From: Bacteroidia bacterium
GTDB lineage: Bacteria; Bacteroidota; Bacteroidia; Chitinophagales; Saprospiraceae
Length of the DNA stretch: 64,000 nucleotides
Assembly (NCBI GenBank): GCA_030426765.1
Contig: JAUHXV010000007.1
Location: 1 to 64,000 of the forward strand
Direction: 5' to 3'
A model generated the notes under the pieces. The model did not search any database, was not told the origin of the DNA, and worked only from the letters and a program-made list of their open reading frames with translations. A program made the position numbers and the translations under genes. Shown piece by piece: positions 34,492 to 44,709 of the stretch; position 1 is the first letter of the stretch; the number at the start of each line of letters is the position of its first letter.

Positions 34492-34800
34492 ATGGATGAC
34501 AAAACAAAATCAATAGTAGCGCATATCACAATGATCGGTTGGGTCATTGCCATCGTCATGAACCAATCTGACAAAGGAGAAAACACTTCATTCTATATTC
34601 GTCAGACCCTCGGCATCTGGTTGCTGGGCGTGGTGGGTTCTGTTTTAGGCATGTACACTATTGGCCTGATCGGTACCATCACCTTCATTGCTACTATCGT
34701 GTTTTGGATTCTAAGCCTCGTCGGTGCGCTGAGTGGCGAGCAAAAACCAATTCCGGTGCTGGGAGATATGTTTCAGGATTGGTTTAAAGGGGTGAGCTGA
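34492..34800 (+). CDS. Small membrane protein, DUF4870/Tic20-like
   Basis: 102 residues with two to three hydrophobic helices (SIVAHITMIGWVIAIVM, LGIWLLGVVGSVLGMYTIGL, IGTITFIATIVFWILSLVGAL). The pattern N-Q-S-D-K-G-E-N-T-S-F-Y-I-R-Q-T-L-G between the first two helices, and the C-terminal PIPVLGDMFQDWF, are typical of the Bacteroidota 'import component'-type family related to DUF4870 and Tic20. The function is unknown. It is 79 bp after the receptor gene. Confidence 0.7.
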   Translation: MDDKTKSIVAHITMIGWVIAIVMNQSDKGENTSFYIRQTLGIWLLGVVGSVLGMYTIGLIGTITFIATIVFWILSLVGALSGEQKPIPVLGDMFQDWFKGVS

Positions 34801-34914
34801 AAAGCGCTTTTCTGACTCTCGATTAAACCGTGTCGCTGCGACCTCGTTCCATAAGCTAAATACTCTTAGGGCGGGTGGGGGTATTGCTCATGCTATACCT
34901 CTTGGGCAATTTGG
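34801..34914. other. Gap between convergent genes with short palindromes
   Basis: GAAAAGCGCTTTTC, a 14-bp palindrome, overlaps the stop codon of the DUF4870-like gene (34799-34812). A short hairpin GTCGC-T-GCGAC follows. Neither has a T-run, so I do not call a terminator. Confidence 0.35.
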
Positions 34915-37647
34915 CTAATTTTCGTTTGCTTTATATATGGTTAAGCTATCTCCATTGATATAGTATTTACCTGACTTGCTATTAATCTCAATCAGGGTAA
35001 GATCATCAACAGTGATCAATTTCAAATCTTGTTCAGAAATAGTCAAAAGGCTTTTCCCGTTTTTATCGATAACCTCTGATTGACCGTTTGGAAAAATAAT
35101 AAATTTTCCATTCGACAACCTGTGACAACTCTCATACGTCTCCAGATTGTAAAAAGGAATCTTCTCCTCAAAACTACCTGTATTATATACGTCTTCATTT
35201 TTTAAATTGATCAGGCGGGTATTATCATTTTCATCACGCACATAAAGCAATTTCATTCCACAAAAACGCACAATACTTTTATACATGCACGGAATAACAA
35301 TCCGACCTTCCGAATCTATCACTCCTTCCAATCCGGATTGGCTGACTATATAGTATTTACTAGCATCAGATGAACCAAGGGGGTAAAAAAAGTCGTATGA
35401 AGTGGTCATACGTGTATTCCCAAGTGTATCGATTAGAAATGACGTTTTATTCCCGTTACTGATTCCGCTGGTCACAAACGCCCTGTCTTCATAAAGGCTA
35501 TAAAAATCATTATACACAAGCGGGACAACTATCTCTCCATATCGATTAATATACCCATACTCCATATGATTCATTATAACCGTATCAGGAATACCTGTGG
35601 TACAGTCGGTTTGTATGAAAGGATACGTTGACCCTTCAATCTTATTTCCTATAGGGCGAAAATGCTCATATGCAAACTCCATGATGAAATCAAACCCACG
35701 CTCATATATCAAACTGCCATTCAGGTTGTACAGATACTTCTTCTCTTGCTCTCTGCAAATTATGTAATGATTACATAGTTCTACCACCTCCCTGTCTGTC
35801 AATGGCAAAATAACTTCTCCCTTATGATTTAAAACCCCGTTTTTCCCATTTTTAGTCACTGCAAATAGCCCGGTTTCAATGGCCATCTGAGTAACTTCAA
35901 ACATCGAATCCAATGCAAGTACTTCTAGTTCATGACCATTGATTAAAACTTTATTTCGTTTATGATCCGTTATTACGATAATGTAGGAAGAGTCAGATAA
36001 TACCCAACCGCTTCTAAATTCGTTTGCCTGAAAACCTATTGGCTTTCCATAAGCATCAGTAAAGTGTACCACCCCATCCTCCCTGTACCAGTCCATCGTC
36101 CTGGCATGAGATATGTGTTGGTTGTGCTTACTGAAAAACCCAGATAATTGATTCATATCCTGATCATAGCACGCATATAGGCCATTCTTTTTGGGTCTGA
36201 AATAAACACCACTATCATTCTTTTGAATACCTATTTCTTCAAATTCCGTTTTAAAAAGGATTTCACCTGACTTTGTCGCTAATCCTACCTTACCTTCCTT
36301 CTCAAGAAAAATATATCCAGTATCGTAGATATTGCAACGATCGTAATCCAAAGGGATAATCAATTCCTGATCAGAATTGACAACACCCACATGGTCGTTT
36401 TTCGATACAATAAAACAGTTTGGATTGGGCGTACTGAAAATTGACTCTCCAATAAACCAGGTTATACGGTTGAGGCGACTATCTAACACACCCACTGTAT
36501 CCTGATTTCTCCAGGAATAATAATCTTCAGATCTATGATATTTGATTTCTTCAAATTCACCTATTCCTGTATTCCGGGCATTGCTATCCAGTAGGATTGT
36601 TTTGTCGTTGAACGTTTTTGCCGTAAAAAATCTCTCGTTTAGTGTCCCGATGGATTTAAACTTTCCGGTTGATCTTAATTTGCCATTCAAATCTAAAATA
36701 ACTGCAGAATCACCTAATGCTACTATCAAGCCATGTCCAGCATAATAGAGGCGGTTGTAAATCGTATCAATAAGTAGGTTTCCATCTGTATCCGACAGAC
36801 CTGATTTGACCCCGATGCCTAAAGACAAGCTTCCTGGTAAAGCATTCCTGGTCATCGAAACAATAAAGTACTTTCCATCAATACTCTCAGATACGTGACT
36901 AAAGGGTAAAGTGTCCATTGTATTGACTTTCGGGTTGAACAAAACAGTATGGTTACCTTCCCTATACACAATCAGATCTTCATCAAAGATCAAGGGCTGG
37001 GTTTCGGAGTGGTGGATGACCTCTCCTTCAGTATTCAGTATGTCATAGTGTCCGGCAGAAGTTTCAGCAAGATGATACCCGAATCTGAACATAGCCGGCC
37101 TTGACACAGAAGATGATAGGTAGGGCAACGTTTTTTTCTGATAAACCTTACTGGTATTTTGCGTTTGCGTATTCAGGAACTGATAGCGGTGGTTCTCAAA
37201 ATAAACTACCCGCAGGTGTGGTAACGAATTACGCTCGTATAGGTCGGCGGATTTTATTTGTCTTAAGGAAGGTTTATATCCCGAATTTAAAACTGTATTT
37301 AACTCCAGACTTCTTCTACTAGTCGAATACATGATTTCAAGCCCCTCCATGGTAATCCATGCCCAGAGATTATCTTTTTTGACAAGAGCAAGACCTTCAT
37401 CATTAAAAAAGTTGACAAGATCATATTTCGGCGGAATAACAACAATACCCTTCTGGTCACAATAGCCGTATACACCATTCTCGAGATACGGAATCAGGAC
37501 TTGCGAATGTGCGTTGGTGCAAAATAGGACACAGAGTATAAACCACTGGATAATTTCACCCGAAAAAGGGAAATTCCTGACAAATGATGCATGTGCTGTA
37601 GTCAGAAAAAAACGGTTTCTATTTTCTGGAGGCCAATTCGAATTCAA
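34915..37647 (-). CDS. Long WG-repeat protein, exported
   Basis: 910 residues. A hydrophobic segment at about 34-48 (IIQWFILCVLFCTNAHSQ) looks like a signal peptide placed late, so the annotated ATG may be upstream of the true start, although I see no other start codon near it. From residue 50 on, WG-type repeats of 40-60 residues recur: LENGVYGYCDQKGIVVIPPKYD, KEGKVGLATKSGEILFKTEFEE, KNGKNGVLNHKGEVILPLTDRE, YGYINRYGEIVVPLVYND, QSGLEGVIDSEGRIVIPCMYK. Such proteins form beta-strand repeats of unknown use. The 5' end overlaps the upstream lipoprotein gene by 29 bp. The length is unusual; most family members have 200-600 residues. Confidence 0.75.
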   Translation of the reverse strand: MNSNWPPENRNRFFLTTAHASFVRNFPFSGEIIQWFILCVLFCTNAHSQVLIPYLENGVYGYCDQKGIVVIPPKYDLVNFFNDEGLALVKKDNLWAWITMEGLEIMYSTSRRSLELNTVLNSGYKPSLRQIKSADLYERNSLPHLRVVYFENHRYQFLNTQTQNTSKVYQKKTLPYLSSSVSRPAMFRFGYHLAETSAGHYDILNTEGEVIHHSETQPLIFDEDLIVYREGNHTVLFNPKVNTMDTLPFSHVSESIDGKYFIVSMTRNALPGSLSLGIGVKSGLSDTDGNLLIDTIYNRLYYAGHGLIVALGDSAVILDLNGKLRSTGKFKSIGTLNERFFTAKTFNDKTILLDSNARNTGIGEFEEIKYHRSEDYYSWRNQDTVGVLDSRLNRITWFIGESIFSTPNPNCFIVSKNDHVGVVNSDQELIIPLDYDRCNIYDTGYIFLEKEGKVGLATKSGEILFKTEFEEIGIQKNDSGVYFRPKKNGLYACYDQDMNQLSGFFSKHNQHISHARTMDWYREDGVVHFTDAYGKPIGFQANEFRSGWVLSDSSYIIVITDHKRNKVLINGHELEVLALDSMFEVTQMAIETGLFAVTKNGKNGVLNHKGEVILPLTDREVVELCNHYIICREQEKKYLYNLNGSLIYERGFDFIMEFAYEHFRPIGNKIEGSTYPFIQTDCTTGIPDTVIMNHMEYGYINRYGEIVVPLVYNDFYSLYEDRAFVTSGISNGNKTSFLIDTLGNTRMTTSYDFFYPLGSSDASKYYIVSQSGLEGVIDSEGRIVIPCMYKSIVRFCGMKLLYVRDENDNTRLINLKNEDVYNTGSFEEKIPFYNLETYESCHRLSNGKFIIFPNGQSEVIDKNGKSLLTISEQDLKLITVDDLTLIEINSKSGKYYINGDSLTIYKANEN

Positions 37648-38320
37648 GCTGCATACTTTCTGCTATGACACGCTTATAATACACCAACCCTATATCCCGC
37701 GCATACAATTCCTCTCCATGCCAATGCGATGACGTCCACCCATCAGCTTCTGTTTCAAAAGTATCTTCCGTACGGAAGCGCACCGCCGGTAGGTCTTGCC
37801 CATTCCAGTGCCAGGTCGTCATTTCCCGAAAAGTTCTTCTTCGCTCCAGAACGATATGCAGAGAGTCTTCCGGCTGCCACCATTCCATTTTTGTCAGCCA
37901 CACACTCAATGTATCTCCGGGCACAAACGGAAACCGATGCGGTGAGAGCACCTCTACCTTCGTGATCTTTCGTTCCCCGATAGAGTCAGCTGCGAAGAGC
38001 ACGAGCGAATCCGTCACTATGCCATTACTCACCACACGGTCGTATTGCTTTTGCACGATTTCCTCGCCAAACCCATAGTTTGTACTCTCCAGTAAGCCGG
38101 GTCCTGTTCGAACATGGCGCCATACTTCAGAATCCGCCAGCGTATCCTGCAGATTTTCATATACGTACACCCATCCATCCGGGGGCAGGGAGTCTATGGG
38201 AAAATAATACCGGGAAAGATCCATACCCGTATCGTCCGCCTGCCGGCACCCCGTGATCATTATGAAAAAGCACATGACAATTTGGCACAGTTTGGATAGT
38301 GTGGTATGGTATCTGATCAT
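37619..38320 (-). CDS. Hypothetical lipoprotein
   Basis: 233 residues with a lipoprotein signal (MIRYHTTLSKLCQIVMCFFIMITGC; Cys at 25). The remainder is mostly beta-strand with many charged and aromatic residues (DGWVYVYENLQDTLADSEVWRH, TKMEWWQPEDSLHIVLERRR, WHWNGQDLPAVRFRTEDTFE). I recognise no domain. It overlaps the WG-repeat gene by 29 bp, suggesting co-transcription and a shared envelope role. It is divergent from secA, whose promoter element lies at its start codon. Confidence 0.65.
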   Translation of the reverse strand: MIRYHTTLSKLCQIVMCFFIMITGCRQADDTGMDLSRYYFPIDSLPPDGWVYVYENLQDTLADSEVWRHVRTGPGLLESTNYGFGEEIVQKQYDRVVSNGIVTDSLVLFAADSIGERKITKVEVLSPHRFPFVPGDTLSVWLTKMEWWQPEDSLHIVLERRRTFREMTTWHWNGQDLPAVRFRTEDTFETEADGWTSSHWHGEELYARDIGLVYYKRVIAESMQLEFELASRK

Positions 38321-38327
38321 ATCTTTG
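38320..38327 (+). promoter_or_regulatory. Candidate -7 element for secA (TATCTTTG)
   Basis: A perfect TANNTTTG box 24 bp upstream of the secA ATG; it touches the first base of the divergent lipoprotein gene. A TTTG at 38291 is 25 bp upstream, slightly too far for a standard -33 element. Confidence 0.45.
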
Positions 38328-38351
38328 CACGATTAATAGATAATTAAAGTT

Positions 38352-41300
38352 ATGTTTAAAATATTCACCAAAATATTTGGTTCGAAATACGAGCGGGACG
38401 TAAAGACGTATTCGCCTGTGGTTGAAGAGATTAATGAATACTACGACCAGTTTCAGCAGCTTTCCAACGAGCAGCTGAGAGCCAAAACGCAGGAATTCAA
38501 AGATCGCATCGCCCAACACCTGGCCGACCTGGATCGCGAATTGGAAGAAATGCGCCTGGAAGCGGAAGAAGGCACCGACTTTACCGTCAAAGAAGCCCTC
38601 TACAAAGAGATCGATGAGGCCATGAAAGAGCGGGACAAAGCCGTCGAGGTTATCCTCAAAGAAATCCTCCCCGAAGCCTTTGCCGTGGTAAAAGAAACAT
38701 GTCGCCGCTTTTTTGAAAATGATACCATCACCACCACCGTTACCGAACACGACAAAACGCTCGCAACCAGTAAATCCTACGTAACGATTGAAGGCGAAAA
38801 AGCCATCTGGAAAAATGAATGGACCGCAGCAGGTGCCCAGATCAAATGGAATATGATCCCATACGATGTCCAGCTCATCGGCGGTATGGTGCTCCATGAC
38901 GGAAAGATCGCAGAGATGAGTACGGGTGAAGGAAAAACCCTCGTGGCCACCATGCCCTCCTACCTGAATGCCTTGGCCGGACTTGGTGTCCATATCGTAA
39001 CGGTCAACGACTATCTCGCGCGACGGGACAGTGAATGGACGGCTCCGATCCATGAATTCCTCATGCTGCGCGTTGACTGCATTGATAAATATCGCCCACA
39101 CTCGCCGGAACGAAAGAAGGCATACGAAAGTGATATTACGTACGGCACCAACAGTGAGTTTGGTTTTGACTACCTCCGCGACAATATGGTGCGGTCTCCC
39201 GAAGAACAGGTACAGGGCAAATACCACTACTGCATGATCGATGAGGTAGACTCTGTTCTGATCGATGATGCCCGTACACCACTCATCATCTCAGGTCCGG
39301 TGCCGGAAGGAGAAGAAGAGCAGGAATACATCGAGCTCCGTCCATACGTCACAAAGTTGATCGAAGCACAACGCAAAATGGCCACCTCTTATCTGGCCGA
39401 AGCAAGGAAACTTATCCAGGAAGGGAATGACGGCTATGAAGAAGGCGATGGCGGAATGGCTCTTCTACGCTCTTATCGGGCTATGCCGAAAAACCGACCC
39501 CTGATTAAATTCCTCTCGGAAGAAGGCATAAAAGTGACCCTGCAGCGCACGGAAAACCACTACATGCAGGAGCAGTCCAAACACATGCACAAAGTGGATG
39601 AGCCCCTGTTGTTTACCATAGATGAAAAAAACCGGCAGGTCGAACTGACCGAACGCGGTTCAGAGTTTCTGGCGCAATACAACAGCGATGCTAACTTTTT
39701 TATCCTGCCCGATATCGTGGCTGAGATGCAGGCGATATCCGCTAAAGCGGAAGAAACAGGAAAATCAGTAGCGGAACAACGCCAGGCACTGGCACAGGAT
39801 TTTTCAATTAAATCGCGCAGACTCCATGCCATCAACCAGCTGCTGAAAGCCTTTACACTTTTTGAACGAGATGAAGAGTATATCGTCATCGATGGTCAGG
39901 TGAAAATCGTAGATGAGCAAACCGGTCGTCTGATGGAAGGTCGACGCTTTTCCGATGGACTGCACCAGGCGCTGGAAGCCAAGGAAAATGTCAAACTGGG
40001 TGAAATCACGCAAACCTATGCAACGGTCACCTTGCAGAATTTTTTCCGCATGTATCACAAGCTCGCCGGAATGACGGGAACAGCCGAAACCGAAGCGAGT
40101 GAGCTCTGGGAAATCTATAAACTGGATGTGGTGGTCATTCCGACCAACCGCCCGATCGCGCGCGACGATAAAGAAGATATGATCTTTAAAACGGCGCGTG
40201 AGAAATACAATAAGGTCATCGATGACATCGCGGTGCTTACCAAAGCAGGTCGCCCGGTGCTCGTGGGTACCACCTCGGTAGATATCTCCGAAAAACTGAG
40301 CCGCATGCTTAAACTCAGAGGTATCGAGCACAACGTATTGAATGCGAAACAGCATCAACGGGAAGCGGAAGTCGTGGCGGAAGCCGGTTACGCCGGTCAC
40401 GTCACTATCGCTACCAATATGGCGGGACGTGGTACGGATATCAAACTCGGCCCGGGTGTCAAAGAGGCAGGTGGCCTCGCGATTATTGGTACCGAACGCC
40501 ACGATTCACGACGTGTTGACAGACAGCTTCGCGGACGTGCCGGTCGACAAGGCGATCCCGGATCATCGCAATTTTATGTGTCACTTGAAGACAACCTGAT
40601 GCGCCTTTTCCACTCCGAACGCATCGCCAAAGTGATGGACCGCATGGGCCATCAGGATGGAGAGGTGATCCAACACTCCATGGTGACCAAATCCATCGAG
40701 CGCGCCCAAAAGAAAGTGGAAGAAAACAACTTTGGGATTCGCAAGCGACTGCTGGAATACGATGATGTCATGAATATCCAGCGCGAAGCCATTTATACAA
40801 AACGAAAGCATGCTCTCGAAGGCGCCAGACTACAACTGGACATCAACCAGATGTTCAACTCCATGTCTGAAAGCATCGTGGAAAATGCTAAACAGGCCAA
40901 TGACTACGATATGTTTGTCGAAGAGAGCATGAGTATCATGGGCACCGTTCCGGACATCGATCAGGATACATTTACCAGTACTTCGATGGATCAACTTGTG
41001 GATTCGTTTGAATCGAAAGTACGCACAGAATATCATCAAAAACGTGATAACATCACACAGACTCTCATGCCCATTATTAAAAATGTGTATGAAAATGAAG
41101 GACATCGGTACAAGCGCATATCGATTCCGTTTACCGACGGACGCAAGAATGCACTTCCTGTTTCGGCCGACCTGAAAAAGGCGGTTGACTCCAAAGGAAA
41201 ATCTGTGATGGTCGACATCGAAAAAGCCGTGAGTCTTTTCCTGATCGATGACCACTGGAAAGAGCATCTGCGGAACATGGACGAATTGAAGGAGTCTTCG

Positions 41301-41666
41301 CAAGCAGCTTCATTCGAACAAAAAGATCCGTTGGTCGTGTATAAAATGGAAGCGTACGAACTCTTTGAGGGTCTGGTCTACAAAGTCAACAGCGATGTGT
41401 GCTCCTACCTCTCCCGCGGCGCACTGCTCTTGCAAAGTCAGGACGAAGTGCGCGAGGCGAGAGAGCAACGTACTGACTTAAGCAAAACGAGTACCAGCCG
41501 AACTGATGAGCTGGCCCGAAAAGCAGCTGCGGCAGCAGCGGGCGCAGGCCGAAGAGCGGAAACAGTTGTGGAAACCGTTCGTCGCGATCAGCCTAAAGTT
41601 GGACGTAACGACCCTTGTCCATGCGGCAGCGGAAAGAAATACAAACAGTGCCATGGCAAAGCATAA
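38352..41666 (+). CDS. secA: Preprotein translocase ATPase SecA
   Basis: 1,104 residues, somewhat longer than E. coli SecA because of Bacteroidota-type insertions. Walker [14 protein letters not shown] (about residues 192-204), [20 protein letters not shown], the PPXD-domain region, [30 protein letters not shown] and the arginine-finger motif [23 protein letters not shown] are all present, with the helical scaffold after that. The C-terminus carries the SEC-C zinc motif [18 protein letters not shown]. It drives general Sec export, which also feeds T9SS substrates. It is divergent from the lipoprotein gene and has its own promoter-like element. Confidence 0.98.
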   Translation: MFKIFTKIFGSKYERDVKTYSPVVEEINEYYDQFQQLSNEQLRAKTQEFKDRIAQHLADLDRELEEMRLEAEEGTDFTVKEALYKEIDEAMKERDKAVEVILKEILPEAFAVVKETCRRFFENDTITTTVTEHDKTLATSKSYVTIEGEKAIWKNEWTAAGAQIKWNMIPYDVQLIGGMVLHDGKIAEMSTGEGKTLVATMPSYLNALAGLGVHIVTVNDYLARRDSEWTAPIHEFLMLRVDCIDKYRPHSPERKKAYESDITYGTNSEFGFDYLRDNMVRSPEEQVQGKYHYCMIDEVDSVLIDDARTPLIISGPVPEGEEEQEYIELRPYVTKLIEAQRKMATSYLAEARKLIQEGNDGYEEGDGGMALLRSYRAMPKNRPLIKFLSEEGIKVTLQRTENHYMQEQSKHMHKVDEPLLFTIDEKNRQVELTERGSEFLAQYNSDANFFILPDIVAEMQAISAKAEETGKSVAEQRQALAQDFSIKSRRLHAINQLLKAFTLFERDEEYIVIDGQVKIVDEQTGRLMEGRRFSDGLHQALEAKENVKLGEITQTYATVTLQNFFRMYHKLAGMTGTAETEASELWEIYKLDVVVIPTNRPIARDDKEDMIFKTAREKYNKVIDDIAVLTKAGRPVLVGTTSVDISEKLSRMLKLRGIEHNVLNAKQHQREAEVVAEAGYAGHVTIATNMAGRGTDIKLGPGVKEAGGLAIIGTERHDSRRVDRQLRGRAGRQGDPGSSQFYVSLEDNLMRLFHSERIAKVMDRMGHQDGEVIQHSMVTKSIERAQKKVEENNFGIRKRLLEYDDVMNIQREAIYTKRKHALEGARLQLDINQMFNSMSESIVENAKQANDYDMFVEESMSIMGTVPDIDQDTFTSTSMDQLVDSFESKVRTEYHQKRDNITQTLMPIIKNVYENEGHRYKRISIPFTDGRKNALPVSADLKKAVDSKGKSVMVDIEKAVSLFLIDDHWKEHLRNMDELKESSQAASFEQKDPLVVYKMEAYELFEGLVYKVNSDVCSYLSRGALLLQSQDEVREAREQRTDLSKTSTSRTDELARKAAAAAAGAGRRAETVVETVRRDQPKVGRNDPCPCGSGKKYKQCHGKA

Positions 41667-41737
41667 GAGGTAAGTGTTTTGTTTTTCGCAAAGCATCCCG
41701 TTGCGAATTTGAAAAACAGATACCCGCTTTGCGATCA

Positions 41738-41745
41738 TAAATTTG
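41738..41745 (+). promoter_or_regulatory. Candidate -7 element for rfbB (TAAATTTG)
   Basis: A perfect TANNTTTG box 19 bp upstream of the rfbB ATG. No TTG is present at a standard distance, so support is partial. Confidence 0.35.
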
Positions 41746-41764
41746 TCTCGAAAAATCAGATTTC

Positions 41765-42823
41765 ATGTCATCAACACAAGCTATACTCATCACCGGAGGA
41801 GCCGGATTTATTGGTTCACATGTTGTGCGCCGTCTGGTCAATCAATATCCGGAGTATACGATTATCAATTTTGACCTGCTCACCTATGCAGGCAATCTTG
41901 ACAACCTCACCGATGTAGAAAGCAAGCCCAACTACCATTTTGAAAAAGGGGACATCAATGACATGGAACTGGTCGGGCAGCTACTCCGGAAATATAATGT
42001 GACCGGCATCATCCATCTCGCTGCAGAGTCTCATGTCGACAGATCGATCGAAGATCCACTTTCCTTTGTACGTACCAACGTACTGGGAACCGCAAGTCTG
42101 CTGGAGGTTTTTCGCAGGTACACAAAAGAAGCCGGTATCAACGGCAGGTTCTATCATGTATCCACGGATGAAGTGTATGGTGAACTCGGTGATACAGGAT
42201 ATTTTACAGAACGCACACCCTACTCTCCTCGTAGTCCGTACTCTGCTTCGAAAGCATCAAGCGATCACTTTGTGCGCGCCTACCATGAGACCTATGGCAT
42301 GCCGATTGTGATCAGCAATTGCAGCAACAACTACGGACCAAATCAGTTTCCTGAAAAGCTCATCCCACTTATGATCAACAACATCCGTAACAACAAAGAA
42401 CTACCTGTGTACGGAGAAGGGGCGAATATCAGAGATTGGTTGTATGTAGAAGATCATGCTGAAGCTATCGATCTGATTTACCATAAGGGAAAAGACGGAG
42501 AGACCTACAATATTGGTGGCGATACCGAGTTAAAAAATATAGATCTCGTCCGCACCTTGTGTAAAGTGATGGATGAAAAAATGGGAAGACTGCTGGGAAG
42601 TGCGGAAGACCTGATCCGCTTTGTAAAGGACCGGGCCGGACATGATCACCGGTATGCGATCGACTTTAGCAAGATAAAAAACGAACTGGGATGGACACCG
42701 GCTACCGATTTCAAAACGGGGCTTGCTAAAACGGTTGACTGGTATCTCGCGAATGATGCGTGGATCGATCATGTGATCGACGGATCGTATCGCCAGTATT
42801 ACGAAAGACAATACGGACAATAA
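41765..42823 (+). CDS. rfbB: dTDP-glucose 4,6-dehydratase
   Basis: 352 residues. Extended SDR fold: GGAGFIGSHVVRRL (NAD-binding), HLAAESHVDRSIEDP, STDEVYGELGD (the Thr-Asp-Glu triad of dehydratases) and the catalytic Tyr/Lys in YSASKASSDHF (about 159-163), then NNYGPNQFPEKLIPLMI and YVEDHAEAIDLI. It converts dTDP-glucose to dTDP-4-keto-6-deoxyglucose, the entry to dTDP-rhamnose and related sugars. rfbA, rfbC and rfbD are not in the window, so the gene stands alone about 2 kb from the polysaccharide cluster. Confidence 0.96.
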   Translation: MSSTQAILITGGAGFIGSHVVRRLVNQYPEYTIINFDLLTYAGNLDNLTDVESKPNYHFEKGDINDMELVGQLLRKYNVTGIIHLAAESHVDRSIEDPLSFVRTNVLGTASLLEVFRRYTKEAGINGRFYHVSTDEVYGELGDTGYFTERTPYSPRSPYSASKASSDHFVRAYHETYGMPIVISNCSNNYGPNQFPEKLIPLMINNIRNNKELPVYGEGANIRDWLYVEDHAEAIDLIYHKGKDGETYNIGGDTELKNIDLVRTLCKVMDEKMGRLLGSAEDLIRFVKDRAGHDHRYAIDFSKIKNELGWTPATDFKTGLAKTVDWYLANDAWIDHVIDGSYRQYYERQYGQ

Positions 42824-42876
42824 AATAAATACCTGCAACCTTGATCATATCCATTTAAGCTTAAAACCTTCTTACC

Positions 42877-43791
42877 ATGCAATATACACTGACACTCTTC
42901 CTGGCATTCCTTCTTATTTCCTGTAAGCCGGCTTCCACATCAGGTGAAACTGAAAACGAATCTGCAGCTTCATCACAGGATACTTCAGCAACGGAGGTAA
43001 TCGATATTCCCGGGCTGCATCGCCTTTGGGACACTGACAATATGCTCAATACCGCTGAATCAGTCCTGTACGATCCGACTGCCGAAATCCTTTATGTCTC
43101 CTGCATCAATGGTGTGCCACCGACTAAAAAAGACGGAGATGGATTTATTGCAAAAGTGGATCTGGATGGAAAAATTACAGAACAAAAATGGGTTACCGGC
43201 TTAAGCGCTCCAAAGGGCATGGGGCAAATCAACAACACGCTTTACGTAACGGATATTACACGCCTGGTTGCCATCGATATTCCGTCCGGAAAAATCAAGC
43301 AAGAATGGCCGGTAGAGGGTTCCGTTTTTCTTAATGATGTCCACGTCGCGGACGGAATTATATATTTCACGGATTCTGAAACAAGCTCGGTGTATGCGTT
43401 GGAAAATGAAGAAGTAAAGCTGGTGCTTCAGGAAGAATCGTTGGGAGGCACAAACGGAATCTGGGTAGAAGGTGATTACGCAATTGTTGCCGGATATGGT
43501 TCCGGTGTTGTGCATCGGGTCAATCTCAACACCGGAGCGAAAGAAGTGATTGCTGAAGGTATTCCTTCCGGAGACGGTGTAGAACCCTATCAGGGAGGCC
43601 TGATGGTGTCCAATTGGAATGGCCAGGTGTATCACGTCACTTACAATGGTGATATCACCTTGCTGATGGACTCACAAGAAGTGAAGTTAAACGCTGCGGA
43701 CATTGAAGTGATCGAGGAGAAAAAACTATTACTGGTGCCCACATTCTTCGGTAATACGGTGACAGCCTATCAGTTGAAGCATTACAATTAA
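42877..43791 (+). CDS. SMP-30/gluconolactonase-like lipoprotein
   Basis: 304 residues. Lipoprotein signal with LLISC (Cys at 16), then a Ser/Thr-rich linker. The remainder is a six-bladed beta-propeller of the SMP-30/NHL-like type: NTAESVLYDPTAEILYVSC, APKGMGQINNTLYVTDITRL, FLNDVHVADGIIYFTDSET, GTNGIWVEGDYAIVAGYGSG, GDGVEPYQGGLMVSNWNGQ. The ending KKLLLVPTFFGNTVTAYQL is typical. Members hydrolyse lactones or simply bind metal; the reaction is not evident here. It follows rfbB by 53 bp. Confidence 0.78.
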   Translation: MQYTLTLFLAFLLISCKPASTSGETENESAASSQDTSATEVIDIPGLHRLWDTDNMLNTAESVLYDPTAEILYVSCINGVPPTKKDGDGFIAKVDLDGKITEQKWVTGLSAPKGMGQINNTLYVTDITRLVAIDIPSGKIKQEWPVEGSVFLNDVHVADGIIYFTDSETSSVYALENEEVKLVLQEESLGGTNGIWVEGDYAIVAGYGSGVVHRVNLNTGAKEVIAEGIPSGDGVEPYQGGLMVSNWNGQVYHVTYNGDITLLMDSQEVKLNAADIEVIEEKKLLLVPTFFGNTVTAYQLKHYN

Positions 43792-43823
43792 CACCGAATC
43801 TAAAGAGAGGTACACCGTATCGA

Positions 43824-44705
43824 CTATTCTTCACGCAGCCAGTGTGAAAAATCCTTTCCGATCAGACGGCCAAAAGCCTGTACGTCCTCATCGATACGCG
43901 CTTTGATGTAAGCGCGGTCTGCTTTGTTGAGCTCGGCTTTTTTCAGAGGCTGGCTGTTTAAGCGATTGAGCATTTTGCCCACTCCTAGTTGTTTCAGAAA
44001 CTGGACTAACGGTGACAGGCCCATCACGACAAGTATGCGGTGTACTTTTCCGCTCCACTTCCTAAACCGAACATTCTTTGTTCGTCGCGCGGGGTTGGAT
44101 TTTTCCCTAAGACCGGATGGGACAAACGTGGGATCTACGTCAAGAAAAGTATAGAGCTGCTGCAACAGGGATTTAGGATTTGACCTAACCTCTTCCATAT
44201 CCACAAAGAAAAAACTATCCAGACTGTAGTATGGGAGAAAGCGCGATACATTCTGATGATACCTGCATGCATCTATAAATTCGGGAAGCTCCCGGATGAC
44301 TTCACTGATCGTTCCCGTGACGCTTTGATGATAATCTTTGGCCGAATGGTAGTGTGAAATGATGCGTTTGTACGGAGAGCGCAGACATACGATAAGTTTA
44401 ACTTGAGGATTGTGCGCATGAATCCGTTTCGGAACGACAGGGTCAATGAGATAACGCGGTGTAACCTCGCCTTTTATCTTTTGTCCACGGCAATGCGCAA
44501 AATGTTTTGCATACCACTTAAGCCCCAGTGGATAATGTGGAGCATCATACAATTTGTTGTGTGAAATAAAATCATTGAAAAAATGAACCTCTTTGGGCTC
44601 TGCCAGGCATATTTCAGGATGTGCCGCAAGCATGTGGCCTAACCAGGTAGTGCCGGCCTTGGAAGGACCGATCCCTAAAAAGTCTACCTGAAAGGTGCTG
44701 TTCAT
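43824..44705 (-). CDS. Sulfotransferase family protein (second of a tandem pair)
   Basis: 293 residues. The PAPS 5'-phosphosulfate-binding loop is IGPSKAGTTWLGHML (about residues 12-26), and the 3'-phosphate motif is KLIVCLRSPYKRIISHYHSA. A DMEEVRSNPKSLLQQLYTFLDV segment, typical of heparan/carbohydrate-type sulfotransferases, follows. It is 4 bp downstream of a close paralogue in the same orientation, indicating tandem duplication. The likely substrate is a surface glycan, inferred from the adjacent glycosyltransferase and polysaccharide cluster. Confidence 0.85.
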   Translation of the reverse strand: MNSTFQVDFLGIGPSKAGTTWLGHMLAAHPEICLAEPKEVHFFNDFISHNKLYDAPHYPLGLKWYAKHFAHCRGQKIKGEVTPRYLIDPVVPKRIHAHNPQVKLIVCLRSPYKRIISHYHSAKDYHQSVTGTISEVIRELPEFIDACRYHQNVSRFLPYYSLDSFFFVDMEEVRSNPKSLLQQLYTFLDVDPTFVPSGLREKSNPARRTKNVRFRKWSGKVHRILVVMGLSPLVQFLKQLGVGKMLNRLNSQPLKKAELNKADRAYIKARIDEDVQAFGRLIGKDFSHWLREE

Positions 44706-44709
44706 TTCA

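Noticed and set aside
38157-39227. 356-codon ORF on the minus strand opposite secA and the lipoprotein gene
   Set aside because: It lies antisense to the well-identified secA frame, is composed of low-complexity F/H/V-rich sequence, and has no recognisable domain.
39804-40502. 232-codon minus-strand ORF
   Set aside because: Antisense to conserved secA motifs; a shadow of codon bias.
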